Shown: positions 35,549 through 45,389, numbered from the stretch's first letter. The stretch is 64,000 nt of DNA from Bacteroides acidifaciens (GCF_903181435.1 NZ_CAEUHO010000001.1:124001-188000); one strand, 5' to 3'. Notes: generated from the letters alone by a model not told the origin. Made by a program: numbers and translations.

Positions 35549-37561
35549 TTATTCTACTGGTTGTGCACCGGTATCTCCTTCAATCTTCCAACCCGGATTC
35601 TGATAAACCACAGAACTTGTAAAGTCATTTTTGTCCGAAGCAGTCTGGCGGAATACAGCCATGCCTATCGGATTCAGATAGTGAGCCGGAGTAAAGAGGA
35701 AGCCGTTCTGCCCTGCTATCAGGTTATTCTTCGTGATTTTTTCGTACGGAAGAATATAGTTGCTTAAATCGGATGAAGACATATTGCCTTCGGCCGGATC
35801 TACTTTACATAAGTCTTGCAGTTGATCTTCATAGTCACTTCCCCAGTATAGCATACCTTCTACACGGTAAGGCTTGGATATTAACTGGTCGCACGCACGC
35901 CAGCGCTTCAAGTCTTCCCAACGCAAAGCTTCTGCACAAAGTTCGTTGCGGCGTTCACGGCGAATATTATACAATGTAGCATCTATCAGTTGCCCGTGAG
36001 AATAAGCACCGAAATCGCCTTTGGCTTCTTCGCTCATTTGTGTCGCGGTAATTGTCTTGTTATAGTCTTCGTCCACTTTGGCACGTCGGCGTAAAGCTTT
36101 CCAATATCCGTCGGCTGTTGCGTCAATTCTGCCGTTCTTTTCGTAGGAAGCTTCCATGTAGATCAACATGGCTTCTGCAGCACGGAAAACAATGCCGCCT
36201 GATGTTCCTGCACTGTGGTCATTGGCCATATGACTGGAGTAATGTTTGCCTTTCTTGATGATGAAACCTGTTGTCGCCAGACTTCCCTTGTCGCCGTAAA
36301 TGAAGCGGATAGAACAATAGCTGGGAGTACCGTCATTACCGTAATAATTCACATCACCCTCATCTTCCGTATTCGCATCGCCTGGCTTTTTGGTAAAGAT
36401 AACAATACGTGAATCCCGGTTTTGCAGAGTGGAGTTGACTCCTTTCTTTTCCCAATTATGTTCATAACCCGAACCGTCTGCGTAGATCGGAAGCCCGTTG
36501 CGCATAAGGAAAGAGTTGACCATGCCGCGAGTCCATCCGGAACCGCCGCCGTTGCGTTCCAGTTCCATTTGCAGGTTACTTGTCACCAACCCCTCCTTGA
36601 ATTGTTTCCACATCAGAATTTCATCGTATCCTTCCATATTTTCATCGCAGAACATGGTATAATAAGGGTTGATGGAAACCAGACTGGCATTCATTCCCTC
36701 GGGAGTATCGGTGTTCTCTGCCAGTTTTCCGACAATATAGTCGCCCACTATTTTGGACGATTTCATGGCTTCGTCAAGAAAATAAGCTATTTCTGTGTCA
36801 ATGTTGAAACCGCTCACGTCTGCGGGATTTCCCGGCCATCCTTTTCCACCGGGTACGAATGCCGTCCCTTTATGGTACTTTTCCCAAGTTGCTTCGAAGA
36901 GGGCTACACGTGCACGCAGTAAATGTGCTACATTTCTGCTGATACGATTCTTTTTACCGGGGCTATTATCAAGCAATAATTCTGTCGCTTTCTGCAAATC
37001 ATCTAAAATGAAACGTGCCACCTTATTACGTGGTTGACGCTTGCTGGATTCCACCAAAGTCTCTTCTACGTCGGGCAATGCTGTGGTGATGATGGGCAAA
37101 TCTCCTAAAGAAACCAGCAATTTATAGTAATTATATGCACGTATCACATACATCTCTCCGATGTAATGTTTTACATTATCCTGATTGCCGGTGATGGTAC
37201 CCGCTTCGAACTTAGGTAAAGTGTTGTCAAAGAAATAGTTGCAGGCACGTATCTTCTTCCAGTCCCAGTCGCCTTCGCCCGACGGAACTTTCTTCTGACC
37301 GGGTATCCAGAATGCCGGGGAGTCACCGCTGGCTTGGTTATCAGTATCGTTATCTTTGCCGAAGAAGTTAATGCCATACGCGTCCGTCACAGTTTCAAAC
37401 GGATAAGCATTGATAGTGTAAGCAGCCAAATCACTTTCAGATGCGAAATATTTTTCGGGAATAACTTTATCCAGAGGTTCCCTGTCTAGAAAATCATTAC
37501 AGCCGGTCAGTCCGCCCAACAGCAATGTCCCTATTGTTAAAAGTTTGATATGTTTTTTCAT
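35549..37561 (-). CDS. SusD/RagB-family nutrient-uptake lipoprotein
   Basis: 670 residues: lipoprotein signal ending GGLTGC (Cys at 21), then the SusD-type TPR helical scaffold with the RagB region near NFFDNTL / YVIRAYNYYKLL and the C-terminal SusD domain with RRERRNELCAEALRWEDLKR. It binds a ligand on the cell surface and caps the partner SusC channel. It is in an operon directly after susC (14 bp). The ligand is not readable. Confidence 0.93.
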   Translation of the reverse strand: MKKHIKLLTIGTLLLGGLTGCNDFLDREPLDKVIPEKYFASESDLAAYTINAYPFETVTDAYGINFFGKDNDTDNQASGDSPAFWIPGQKKVPSGEGDWDWKKIRACNYFFDNTLPKFEAGTITGNQDNVKHYIGEMYVIRAYNYYKLLVSLGDLPIITTALPDVEETLVESSKRQPRNKVARFILDDLQKATELLLDNSPGKKNRISRNVAHLLRARVALFEATWEKYHKGTAFVPGGKGWPGNPADVSGFNIDTEIAYFLDEAMKSSKIVGDYIVGKLAENTDTPEGMNASLVSINPYYTMFCDENMEGYDEILMWKQFKEGLVTSNLQMELERNGGGSGWTRGMVNSFLMRNGLPIYADGSGYEHNWEKKGVNSTLQNRDSRIVIFTKKPGDANTEDEGDVNYYGNDGTPSYCSIRFIYGDKGSLATTGFIIKKGKHYSSHMANDHSAGTSGGIVFRAAEAMLIYMEASYEKNGRIDATADGYWKALRRRAKVDEDYNKTITATQMSEEAKGDFGAYSHGQLIDATLYNIRRERRNELCAEALRWEDLKRWRACDQLISKPYRVEGMLYWGSDYEDQLQDLCKVDPAEGNMSSSDLSNYILPYEKITKNNLIAGQNGFLFTPAHYLNPIGMAVFRQTASDKNDFTSSVVYQNPGWKIEGDTGAQPVE

Positions 37562-37574
37562 AATTTTCTGTCAT

Positions 37575-40500
37575 TTAAAAAGTTGCACTTAAACCGAATG
37601 ATACAGTTTTGGATAATGGATAGGTACATCCGTCCCAGTTGCCGATACCGACAGTTTCGGGATCGAATGTGTCAGCCAGATTGGTAATGGTGAATAAGTT
37701 TTCTGCCGAAACAAAGAAGCGAAGGTTGTTCACGCAGAACTTTTCTGTCAGTGATTTGGGTAATGTATAGCCTAAAGTCACGTTCTTCAGTCGGCAATAA
37801 GCCGCATTCTGCAAGTAGCGGGTCTGCGGATTACGGTTTCTGTCGTTCTCAAGAGGGCGAGGATAATAACCGCCGAGATTGGGGCCTAATGGATTAGTCG
37901 TATCTGCTCCACGGAAATAGTCCAGATGTTGCTTGAAGAAGTTAGTCTGCCAGTAACCTACTGCCCCCCAGAACATGGTGGAACCGCTTCCCGGCATATA
38001 GTCACGTTTCATAGTTCCTTGGAAGAACAGTTTCAGATCAAAGCCTTTCCAGGCGGCATCCAGATTCAAGCCAAAGTTATAGCGTGGTGTACTGTTACCG
38101 ATCTTTTTCAAGTCGCCATGGTCTGCAAGGGTCTTGTTACCTCTGCTTATCTGACCGTCGCCATTCAAGTCGGCATACATGACATCACCAGCTCCCCAAC
38201 CCGAACCCAGTACGTCTTGTGCGCCATTGGGCATACTGGCGAGATGATCCTTCATTTCCTGATCGGTTTTTGCGATGCCGACTGTTTGGAAGCCCCATAT
38301 GTCACCTACATGAGCACCGGCATAGTACGTATTGTTATTATCCTTATCGAGAATTGTGTTTGATGGGTTGGGATATCTGTCGATGACTACTTGGTTGTCC
38401 GACAGGGATAGAGTAACTCCATATTTGAAGTCACGGATTTGGTCGCGCCAGTTTACCTGTATTTCCCAACCTTTGGAAGTCATATCGAGGTTATTTACTT
38501 TGGGGACATCAATACCCAGCAGGTTGGGAAGTTCGGGGGCGGGGCCTACCATATCTTTTGATTTACGTTGGAAGTAGTCGAATGTCACATTCAGGCGATT
38601 GTTGAGCATCGACAGGTCGAAACCTAGATCTAGTGTTTGTGTCTTTTCCCAAGTCAGCAAGGAAGATACCAGGGCAGATTCCTTGGAAATGTTCGGTTTT
38701 GCACCGTTTACCAACCAGCTGCCTAATGCATAATTGCCCCATTGGTTTTTGTTAATGTCGATGGTGCGATAGAACGGGTACCAATTATCTGTATTTTGGT
38801 TACCCAGTTCGCCCCATGAACCGCGTATCTTGAGTGTGCTGATCAAGTCGGTAAAATCTTCGAAGAATGCTTCACGGGCGATGTTCCATCCTAAAGAGAA
38901 GGACGGGAACAGATTCCAGCGGTTATCCCGGAGGAAACGTGATGTGCCGTCGTAACGCATATTGACTTCTGCCAGATAACGTCCCTTGTAATCATAGTTG
39001 AGACGTCCGAAAAATCCAGCGGTTGCCCATTCGCTGTATCCACCTCTGTTCTGTGCATTCGTTTGGGTGGTATTTAATGTGGCGACTCCTGACATGATAC
39101 CATCTTGTGAAGCGGTAATATCACGTTGTTTGAACAATTCACTTTGGAAGCCCAGCATCACTTTAAAGTTGTGTCCACTTTCCAGTGCCTTATTATATTC
39201 GGTAAAGATGTTCGGGTTGAAGAAATTGCTCTTATATGCATATTCTGTCACACCGGAAGTCTGGTTGGCAATTATATAAGGGTCTTTGTTCACGTCATAA
39301 CCATATACGGTCTGATAATCGGTATGATTGAAGTCATAATTGGAGCGGTAGTTCAGCTCTACGTTGATTTTCCAGTCTTTGATGGGTTCAACGATGAAAG
39401 CGAGTTGATGTGCCATCATGTCCTTTTGCGATTTGTAGCGTCCGCCTTCTGTCAATTGGTAAATTTTGGATTCGACAGTGTAGAATCCGTTCGGGTCTAC
39501 TACCGGAATGACAGGCCAGTAACGGCATACGTCGAAATAGAACACATTGCTCTTGATGTCTCCGCCGGCAAATGAAGGAGCTTCATAGTCTGTGCGGTTG
39601 AAACGCATACTATAACTTATCTTTAACCATTTAGTAAGGTCGGCATTGATTTTTGCTGTAAAAGCGTATCGTTGCTTGTTGTCATCACCAAATTTCAACA
39701 GACCACCTTGGTCTAGATAATTGGCTGAAAGATAATATTGTATCTTATCTGTACCACCGTTTACGCTCAATGAATGTTCGTGAGTGAAACTGTTGCCGAA
39801 CAATGTTTTCAGCCAGTCGGTGTTGCCGGCAGGCATCACATCCTTGCGTTGGGGGTCGTCGAATGAGTTCCATCTTCCTGCATCGGTCGGCCACATATAC
39901 TGTGTACCTTTTCCTGCTTGGAAATCCAGAATTTGTTGAAGTTTTGTGTCACTGTACATCGGAGTTTGCCCGCCATTTGTCAGCTGATCGTTAATGGCCA
40001 GGGCAAAGTTGTAGGAATCAGCCATTTCCGGCATATTCAGTGGAGATACGAAACGGAAGTTGTTGTTATAGTTGACTACCGTCTTTCCCGATTTACCTTT
40101 CTTTGTTGTAATCAGGATAACTCCACCTGGTGCACGGGAACCATAAATGGAAGAAGCGGCTGCATCTTTCAGTACGGAAATATTCTCAATGTCCTGTGGA
40201 TTGATCGCATTCATGTCTCCCTCCATGCCATCAATGAGTACCAATGGTTCTACCTTCGAACCGGCACCGATTGTTCCGACGCCACGAATGTTGAATTTTT
40301 TATCCGAACCTAAGGAGCCGCCACCGTCACCGGTAGAGATGTTCATGCCCGGAACTACACCTTGCAAAGCCTCGATAGTAGAATTGACGGGACGTGCCGC
40401 GATTTCTTTTGCTCCTACAGTGGATACGGCTCCTGTCACATTTACTTTCTTTTGTGTACCGAAAGCAACAACAACGACCTCATCCAGCTTTTGAGTATCG

Positions 40501-40835
40501 TCTTTTAGAATGATATTCAATGATTGTCCGGTGAATTTGACTTCCTGAGTCTGATACCCTACAAAAGAGATGACAATAATGTCTCCGGTTTTTACATTGT
40601 TTAGAGAGAAATCACCGTCAAGTCCGGTGATTGTACCGTTCGTTGTGCCTTTGACTACAACGGATGCGCCGATAATGGTTTCACCTGTTGCATCTTTTAC
40701 AACACCTTTGCAAGTAGTACCCTGCTGTACAACGGAAACATTCAAGGTGTTTCCACCAGTCTCCGAATAAACGGTTCCTGCTGACACTGTCAGTAGAAAC
40801 AACAACATGCTAACTGACTTTAGTTGTTTTAACAT
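37575..40835 (-). CDS. SusC/RagA-family TonB-linked outer-membrane receptor
   Basis: 1086 residues: signal peptide, a carboxypeptidase-regulatory-like domain (about 35-115) with the typical GYQTQEV ending, a TonB-box area near residue 118 (LDEVVVVAFGTQKK), the plug domain including SSIYGSRAPGGVILITTKKG near 230, and a long beta-barrel ending in an aromatic residue (SFGLSATF). It imports a ligand with the SusD partner. No regulator, sulfatase or glycoside hydrolase is visible next to it. Confidence 0.95.
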   Translation of the reverse strand: MLKQLKSVSMLLFLLTVSAGTVYSETGGNTLNVSVVQQGTTCKGVVKDATGETIIGASVVVKGTTNGTITGLDGDFSLNNVKTGDIIVISFVGYQTQEVKFTGQSLNIILKDDTQKLDEVVVVAFGTQKKVNVTGAVSTVGAKEIAARPVNSTIEALQGVVPGMNISTGDGGGSLGSDKKFNIRGVGTIGAGSKVEPLVLIDGMEGDMNAINPQDIENISVLKDAAASSIYGSRAPGGVILITTKKGKSGKTVVNYNNNFRFVSPLNMPEMADSYNFALAINDQLTNGGQTPMYSDTKLQQILDFQAGKGTQYMWPTDAGRWNSFDDPQRKDVMPAGNTDWLKTLFGNSFTHEHSLSVNGGTDKIQYYLSANYLDQGGLLKFGDDNKQRYAFTAKINADLTKWLKISYSMRFNRTDYEAPSFAGGDIKSNVFYFDVCRYWPVIPVVDPNGFYTVESKIYQLTEGGRYKSQKDMMAHQLAFIVEPIKDWKINVELNYRSNYDFNHTDYQTVYGYDVNKDPYIIANQTSGVTEYAYKSNFFNPNIFTEYNKALESGHNFKVMLGFQSELFKQRDITASQDGIMSGVATLNTTQTNAQNRGGYSEWATAGFFGRLNYDYKGRYLAEVNMRYDGTSRFLRDNRWNLFPSFSLGWNIAREAFFEDFTDLISTLKIRGSWGELGNQNTDNWYPFYRTIDINKNQWGNYALGSWLVNGAKPNISKESALVSSLLTWEKTQTLDLGFDLSMLNNRLNVTFDYFQRKSKDMVGPAPELPNLLGIDVPKVNNLDMTSKGWEIQVNWRDQIRDFKYGVTLSLSDNQVVIDRYPNPSNTILDKDNNNTYYAGAHVGDIWGFQTVGIAKTDQEMKDHLASMPNGAQDVLGSGWGAGDVMYADLNGDGQISRGNKTLADHGDLKKIGNSTPRYNFGLNLDAAWKGFDLKLFFQGTMKRDYMPGSGSTMFWGAVGYWQTNFFKQHLDYFRGADTTNPLGPNLGGYYPRPLENDRNRNPQTRYLQNAAYCRLKNVTLGYTLPKSLTEKFCVNNLRFFVSAENLFTITNLADTFDPETVGIGNWDGCTYPLSKTVSFGLSATF

Positions 40836-40884
40836 AGCATTGAATTTAAAGTTTTTTCCTAGAGTCTGGAGTAACTTTTTAATA

Positions 40885-40906
40885 AGTCCTTTCAGAACTT
40901 ATTCTT
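40885..40906. repeat. 22-bp dyad, copy 1 upstream of susC
   Basis: AGTCCTTTCAGAACTTATTC-TT: an AGTyCT-3-AGAACT dyad followed by TATTCTT. Copy 2 at 41206-41227 shares the dyad and the 13-bp AGAACTTATTCTT. At this copy the palindrome also extends outward (AATAAGT / ACTTATT). It lies 50 bp before the susC ATG, probably in its leader or promoter. Confidence 0.65.
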
Positions 40907-41205
40907 GACATAAAATGCTTGGTTTAAAACTTTAAAGTCGGGAATCTACTCTTTTGGAACGCTGTATTTTCTACTTATTATCTACCGTTTTCATATTTGT
41001 TAGATGACTGTTTTTTACTTGATAGAATAATGATATTTAAGGAAATAAGAGATGTGTTTATATTAGAATTGAATATTAAATAAGCATTGTTGTGCTTTTA
41101 AAAAGAAATAATGCACTTTAATTTGATATTTTTTCTATAAATGAGTGCAATATATTAAAATATATTATATATTTGTATTGTTAATTCTAATTTATAAATC
41201 ATCCT

Positions 41206-41227
41206 AGTTCTGAAAGAACTTATTCTT
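41206..41227. repeat. 22-bp dyad, copy 2 upstream of susC
   Basis: AGTTCTGAAAGAACTTATTC-TT, a perfect AGTTCT-3-AGAACT palindrome, 321 bp from copy 1 and in the same orientation. Confidence 0.65.
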
Positions 41228-41384
41228 CCATCATTAATTATTGAGTCTTAAAATCCGTTTCCATTGCGTTTATCTTGTATATTTGTGAGTCTATCGTCAT
41301 TATTGGGAGAATATGTTTAGGAAGGATTACAGACATGGCTGAAATCCGGTAGATAGCAATATTCGTATAAACTATTATCAGTTA

Positions 41385-42101
41385 CTACATCCGGCAATAA
41401 ATAGCTGACGGTATCAAGCGAAATAGTAGGGCTACGTATTTCCATCTTTTTGAGATAAATGCTACTTTTTTCTTCTTATGAATAGCCTCTTTTATTTGTT
41501 TCACAGCTTTATCAACAGGAGTTACCCAAAACAGTCCCTCTCCTTTAGCCATCGCTGTATCTACAAACCCCGGACGGACATCTGTCGTATGAATAGGATA
41601 GGGGGATTTGGTGGCTTTCTGCCGTAGTCCTTCCATATAGTTGATTTGATAGGCTTTTGATGCATTGTAGGCAGGTGCGATGCCGCTACCACGTGTACCG
41701 CCTACGGAAGAAATGGTGACTAAATGCCCGCTCTCTTGTTGTTCAAAGTAACGGAATCCCCAATCGGCTATGTTGGTGAATCCTATTACGTTGGTCAATA
41801 AAGTCGGTTCTTCCAGTTGATAAGAAAGTTCGGGATTGAGCTCTCCCGTGCCGGCACAGATTATCAGTATATCCATTCCACCCATTTCTTGCACGAGTGT
41901 TTCCAAACACTGAATGGTAGTCTGCATGTCGGTGATGTCGCATACTTGATAGAATAGTTTGTCTTTGTCTTGGGCGCATATCTCTTGTAGCAGGTTTTCT
42001 CTGCGACCTGTAATGCCGATGAGGCAATCTTCTTGAACATATGCTTCCGCCAGCCCGCGGCCAATACCGGAAGTTGCGCCTATAATTAGTATTTTCTTCA
42101 T
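41385..42101 (-). CDS. Short-chain dehydrogenase/reductase
   Basis: 238 residues, Rossmann fold: glycine motif GATSGIGRG at about residue 8, NAG-like motif ICAGTG near 85, and catalytic Tyr-Lys in YNASKAYQ near 147. The substrate is unknown; the classical SDR size fits. The ATG at 42101 is used, because the frame upstream reaches into the aroA junction. It follows aroA by 42 bp on the same strand. Confidence 0.85.
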   Translation of the reverse strand: MKKILIIGATSGIGRGLAEAYVQEDCLIGITGRRENLLQEICAQDKDKLFYQVCDITDMQTTIQCLETLVQEMGGMDILIICAGTGELNPELSYQLEEPTLLTNVIGFTNIADWGFRYFEQQESGHLVTISSVGGTRGSGIAPAYNASKAYQINYMEGLRQKATKSPYPIHTTDVRPGFVDTAMAKGEGLFWVTPVDKAVKQIKEAIHKKKKVAFISKRWKYVALLFRLIPSAIYCRM

Positions 42102-42143
42102 TCGGGGAGTATCTTTCTTGAAATCTTCCACTATATCTGGCTA

Positions 42144-43373
42144 TTAATCTTCGTTTATAATCTGAAATCCAGCCTGTTTCAAATCTTCCCAGTATCCGGG
42201 ATATGATTTGGTAACGACTTGCGGGTCGGCGATTTGCATAGTAGGGTGGCAGATTATTGCCGGTGCAAATGCCATTGCCATCCGATGGTCTTCGTATGTT
42301 GCAATGACGGGAGTTTCTTCCGGTTCGCATCGTTCGCCGTTCCACATTAATACGCTGTCATTCTCTTCTTCGATTAGGTATCCCAGCTTTTTCAGTTCAT
42401 TCCTTAAAGCGGCAATACGGTCGGTTTCTTTTATTTTCAGACTTTGCAGTCCTGTGAAGCGGAAAGGAATGTTCATCAAGGCACAAGTGACGACAAAGGT
42501 CTGTGCCAAATCAGGTATGTCAATGAAGTCTTCTTCCAGGCTTTCCGGTGCTTTCCCTGTCTTTTTGAGTTTAACTCCTTTGGTGGTAAATTCTGTAGTT
42601 ATTCCTAACCGCGAGAATACTTCCGCTCCACGGCTGTCTCCCTGATAACTGTTACGGAATAATCCCAATAACTCAATTTCAGTTTTTTGGGATAATGCTG
42701 TAATTTGATACCAATAAGAAGCTGCGCTCCAATCACTCTCCACTGTAAACGGAATGCTTGTATAAGATTGTGGAGCTACGGAGATGCTGTCTGAAGAAGT
42801 CCATGCTGCTTTTGCACCGAAGTCCTGCATTAATTGTAATGTAAGGTTGATGTAAGGGCGTGAAATAATCTCACCGCTCAGATGCAACACCAGACCGTTT
42901 TTAAGTGCCGGAGCTATCATCAGTAAAGCTGAAATGTATTGGGAGCTGACATTTCCTTTCAGCGCAATCTCGTTCCCTTTCAGTTCTGCACCTTTTATGC
43001 GTAAAGGGGGGAATCCCTCATTATTGGTATAGCTTATTTCCGCTCCCAGTTCACGAAGGGCATTGACCAATATTTGTATGGGGCGTTGTTGCATGCGTAT
43101 TGTGCCTGTGATTATCCGTTCTCCCGGTGTAACACTCAAATAGGCTGTCAGAAAGCGCATGGCGGTTCCGGCAGCCATGATGTCAATTGTTTCTTCATTT
43201 TGGGTGAGGGCTTTTATCATCACGCGTGTATCGTCGCAATCGGATAGATTGTCAGGAGTACAGTTGCTTTCTGCCAATGCATTGATAATGAGTGCACGGT
43301 TACTGATACTCTTGGAAGCCGGCAATTGAATTGTGGCTTTGATTGCGGAAGGAGCTGAAAGTCTATAACGCAT
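42144..43373 (-). CDS. aroA: 3-phosphoshikimate 1-carboxyvinyltransferase (EPSP synthase)
   Basis: Sixth step of the shikimate pathway: shikimate-3-phosphate plus PEP to EPSP. 409 residues, slightly shorter than in E. coli. Diagnostic stretches: LPASKSISNRALI near residue 18, AGTAMRFL near 86, and the C-terminal YEDHRMAMAFA near 366 with catalytic residues. The first glycine loop is ASKSIS as in class I enzymes. -7-like TATTTTTG is found just upstream (complement of 43401-43408). Confidence 0.95.
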   Translation of the reverse strand: MRYRLSAPSAIKATIQLPASKSISNRALIINALAESNCTPDNLSDCDDTRVMIKALTQNEETIDIMAAGTAMRFLTAYLSVTPGERIITGTIRMQQRPIQILVNALRELGAEISYTNNEGFPPLRIKGAELKGNEIALKGNVSSQYISALLMIAPALKNGLVLHLSGEIISRPYINLTLQLMQDFGAKAAWTSSDSISVAPQSYTSIPFTVESDWSAASYWYQITALSQKTEIELLGLFRNSYQGDSRGAEVFSRLGITTEFTTKGVKLKKTGKAPESLEEDFIDIPDLAQTFVVTCALMNIPFRFTGLQSLKIKETDRIAALRNELKKLGYLIEEENDSVLMWNGERCEPEETPVIATYEDHRMAMAFAPAIICHPTMQIADPQVVTKSYPGYWEDLKQAGFQIINED

Positions 43374-43509
43374 TTTTTTATCATCTTAGGTTTGAGATGA
43401 CAAAAATAGGCATTTTTCTTTGATTCTCCTTTCCTGAAGTTCAAGATTCTGTAGTTTATGGTGATTTGTTGCAAGGATTTTTTATATTTGTGCTATAAAA
43501 TTTGTTTAT

Positions 43510-44571
43510 ATGAAGATACCGGATATTCGTTTACAAAATCAGCAGTTGCTGAATCCGCTTTTCCGTAAGCCGAAAGAGTTGGTTTCCTGGATGGGGGCTA
43601 TGCAGGCGCAAAATTATACGATGGTGAAATGGGCAGTGGGAATGCGGTTGAAGTCGGCAACGATTCAGACTGTGGAGAAGGCTTTGCGAGATGGTGAGAT
43701 TTTGCGAACACATGTAATGCGTCCGACGTGGCATCTTGTAGTTGCTGAGGATATTCGTTGGATGTTGAAGTTGTCTGCCCAGCGTATTAAGGCTGCTAAT
43801 GACTCTTTTGCCAAAGGGTATGATTTGGAAATAACTGATGAACTTTATGCTAAAAGTTATGATCTGTTGGAGAAAATTCTTTGTGGAAATAAGAGTCTGA
43901 CCAAGCAGGAAATTACTGAACACTTTTGTCGTTCGGGGATTCTGGCTGAGGCTGATAATCATCGTATGACCCGGTTTATGGCACGTGCGGAGCAGGAAGG
44001 TATTATTTGTAGCGGAGTGGATAAAGGCGGAAAGTGTACTTATGCTCTTTTGGAAGAACGGGTGCCGCCAATGCCGGAAGTTACAAAGGATGAGGCGTTG
44101 GCGCGTTTAGCGAGGAGTTATTTTCGTAGCCATGCTCCGGCTGTATTGCAGGATTTCGTTTGGTGGTCCGGGCTGCCTATATCAGATGCAAAGCAGGCTA
44201 TCTATTTAATAGATTCGGAATTGACGGCGGATCAATGGAATGGGCAGACATGGTATATCCATGAGACGTGCCGGACGCGCGGCAAAGTTTCCGGTAGTTT
44301 ACATCTTCTTCCTTCATACGATGAGTATCTGTTAGGATACAAAGACCGGACGGATGTTTTGCCAAAAGAGCATTATCCGAAAGCATTTACCAATAATGGT
44401 TTGTTTTATCCGGTTATTCTTCATGAGGGACAAGTGGCAGGAAACTGGGAGCGGTCTATCAAGAAAAAAGAGATTGAATTGTCGCATTCGTGGTTTACAT
44501 CGGATATTTGCATTGATGAGGAGCTTATGAATCAGGCGAAACAGAAATTTGTAAAATTCCTCGGACAGTAG
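43510..44571 (+). CDS. AlkZ/YcaQ-like winged-helix DNA glycosylase
   Basis: 353 residues of the HTH_42 family: three winged-helix domains. The catalytic QxQ motif of AlkZ-type glycosylases is visible as QAQ at residues 32-34 (MGAMQAQNY). A conserved RPTWHLV is near residue 71, and the later LPSYDEYLLGYKDR stretch near 276 is a common feature of the family. Such enzymes excise interstrand cross-links or alkylated bases. No biosynthetic cluster is adjacent, so a general repair role is likelier. Confidence 0.78.
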   Translation: MKIPDIRLQNQQLLNPLFRKPKELVSWMGAMQAQNYTMVKWAVGMRLKSATIQTVEKALRDGEILRTHVMRPTWHLVVAEDIRWMLKLSAQRIKAANDSFAKGYDLEITDELYAKSYDLLEKILCGNKSLTKQEITEHFCRSGILAEADNHRMTRFMARAEQEGIICSGVDKGGKCTYALLEERVPPMPEVTKDEALARLARSYFRSHAPAVLQDFVWWSGLPISDAKQAIYLIDSELTADQWNGQTWYIHETCRTRGKVSGSLHLLPSYDEYLLGYKDRTDVLPKEHYPKAFTNNGLFYPVILHEGQVAGNWERSIKKKEIELSHSWFTSDICIDEELMNQAKQKFVKFLGQ

Positions 44572-44584
44572 CTTTTATTATTAT

Positions 44585-44620
44585 AATTCTGCCATTCACA
44601 TTATAGTGAATGACAGAATT
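44585..44620. terminator. Bidirectional terminator
   Basis: 15-bp stem with one mismatch (44585-44599 with 44606-44620), loop ATTATA, T-run ATTTTTTG after it, AT-rich on the other side. Separates the convergent AlkZ-like and DUF1349 genes. Confidence 0.75.
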
Positions 44621-44636
44621 ATTTTTTGTGTTATCC

Positions 44637-45302
44637 TTACTTATTCTGTTGCTTCTTTGCCCATTCCAATCTTCGTTGATCTGCTAACGGGGTTACTTTG
44701 AATTCCTCGAATATGGCAGTAAACCCCTTGCCGTCAGGACAAGCGCCCATCAAGCCTACCATAACCGGACAGTTATCCTGTAGCCAGCAGATACGTGTCA
44801 TTATATATTCCTTGTCATCACGTGAGAAGAAAACTTCTACGGCATCTAGCCGACGGACTGCTTTTATCCAAATAGAACGTGGGGCATCCGGTAACTGCAC
44901 TACACTCCAGTCGCTGGTTCGATGTGTCACTACGGTACTTATATTCTGTTTGCCATCAACAAATTCCACTCCTGTCTTTATCCAATTCTCATGGTCAATG
45001 CGAAGCATCAGTCCCATTTGGTCGAAAGTGGTCACGTAGTTACCGGTAATCTTTACTTTTACCTCGAATTCCCCACCATACGTAGCATAGTAGAAAGGTC
45101 CGTCATCTACTGTAAATCCATAATGAGAGATTCGCCAAAAATCGGTTTTGGCAGGTACGTCCATAACTAGAGTGTTACCTTCTTTTATCTCCCATTGTTG
45201 AGGCTCGTTCAGCCAGTTCATTTTGTTCAGACTTTGTCCCATAACAGATGTTGTTATTGCCAATAAGGCTATTGACATGATTTTGATTTTTAAATGTTTC
45301 AT
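44637..45302 (-). CDS. DUF1349-family secreted protein
   Basis: 221 residues: signal peptide (MKHLKIKIMSIALLAITTSV, cut near MGQ), then a concanavalin-like beta-sandwich with the DUF1349 pattern (FDQMGLMLRIDHENWIKTG near residue 94, AVRRLDAVEVFFSRD near 148). Such domains are often associated with carbohydrate. It reads divergently from the LuxR-type regulator and has its own promoter. Confidence 0.82.
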   Translation of the reverse strand: MKHLKIKIMSIALLAITTSVMGQSLNKMNWLNEPQQWEIKEGNTLVMDVPAKTDFWRISHYGFTVDDGPFYYATYGGEFEVKVKITGNYVTTFDQMGLMLRIDHENWIKTGVEFVDGKQNISTVVTHRTSDWSVVQLPDAPRSIWIKAVRRLDAVEVFFSRDDKEYIMTRICWLQDNCPVMVGLMGACPDGKGFTAIFEEFKVTPLADQRRLEWAKKQQNK

Positions 45303-45333
45303 GGTTGTTTCTTATTTAATTATCTTTGTGCTG

Positions 45334-45364
45334 CAAAGGTAGGTCATGCCTTTATATGCAGCAA
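45334..45364 (-). promoter_or_regulatory. Promoter of the DUF1349 gene
   Basis: Minus strand: TTG (complement of 45362-45364), 20-bp spacer, TACCTTTG (complement of 45334-45341). A TATCTTTG on the plus strand (45321-45328) sits 6 bp away and may serve the divergent LuxR-type gene. Confidence 0.65.
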
Positions 45365-45389
45365 TACTGAATAATAACCATTTTACAGG

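Larger units (their letters stand above)
40836..41384. promoter_or_regulatory. Upstream region of susC without gene
   Basis: 549 bp of AT-rich sequence with no supported gene. It holds a pair of 22-bp dyads (40885-40906 and 41206-41227) and, on the plus strand, two TATATTTG strings (41168-41175, 41278-41285) that resemble -7 elements but lack a -33 at the proper distance. No good minus-strand promoter was recognised. Confidence 0.5.

Noticed and set aside
41168..41285. Plus-strand promoters in the susC upstream region for an antisense RNA
   Set aside because: Two TATATTTG strings exist but have no -33 at the right distance and no terminator follows; an antisense RNA is possible but not supported.
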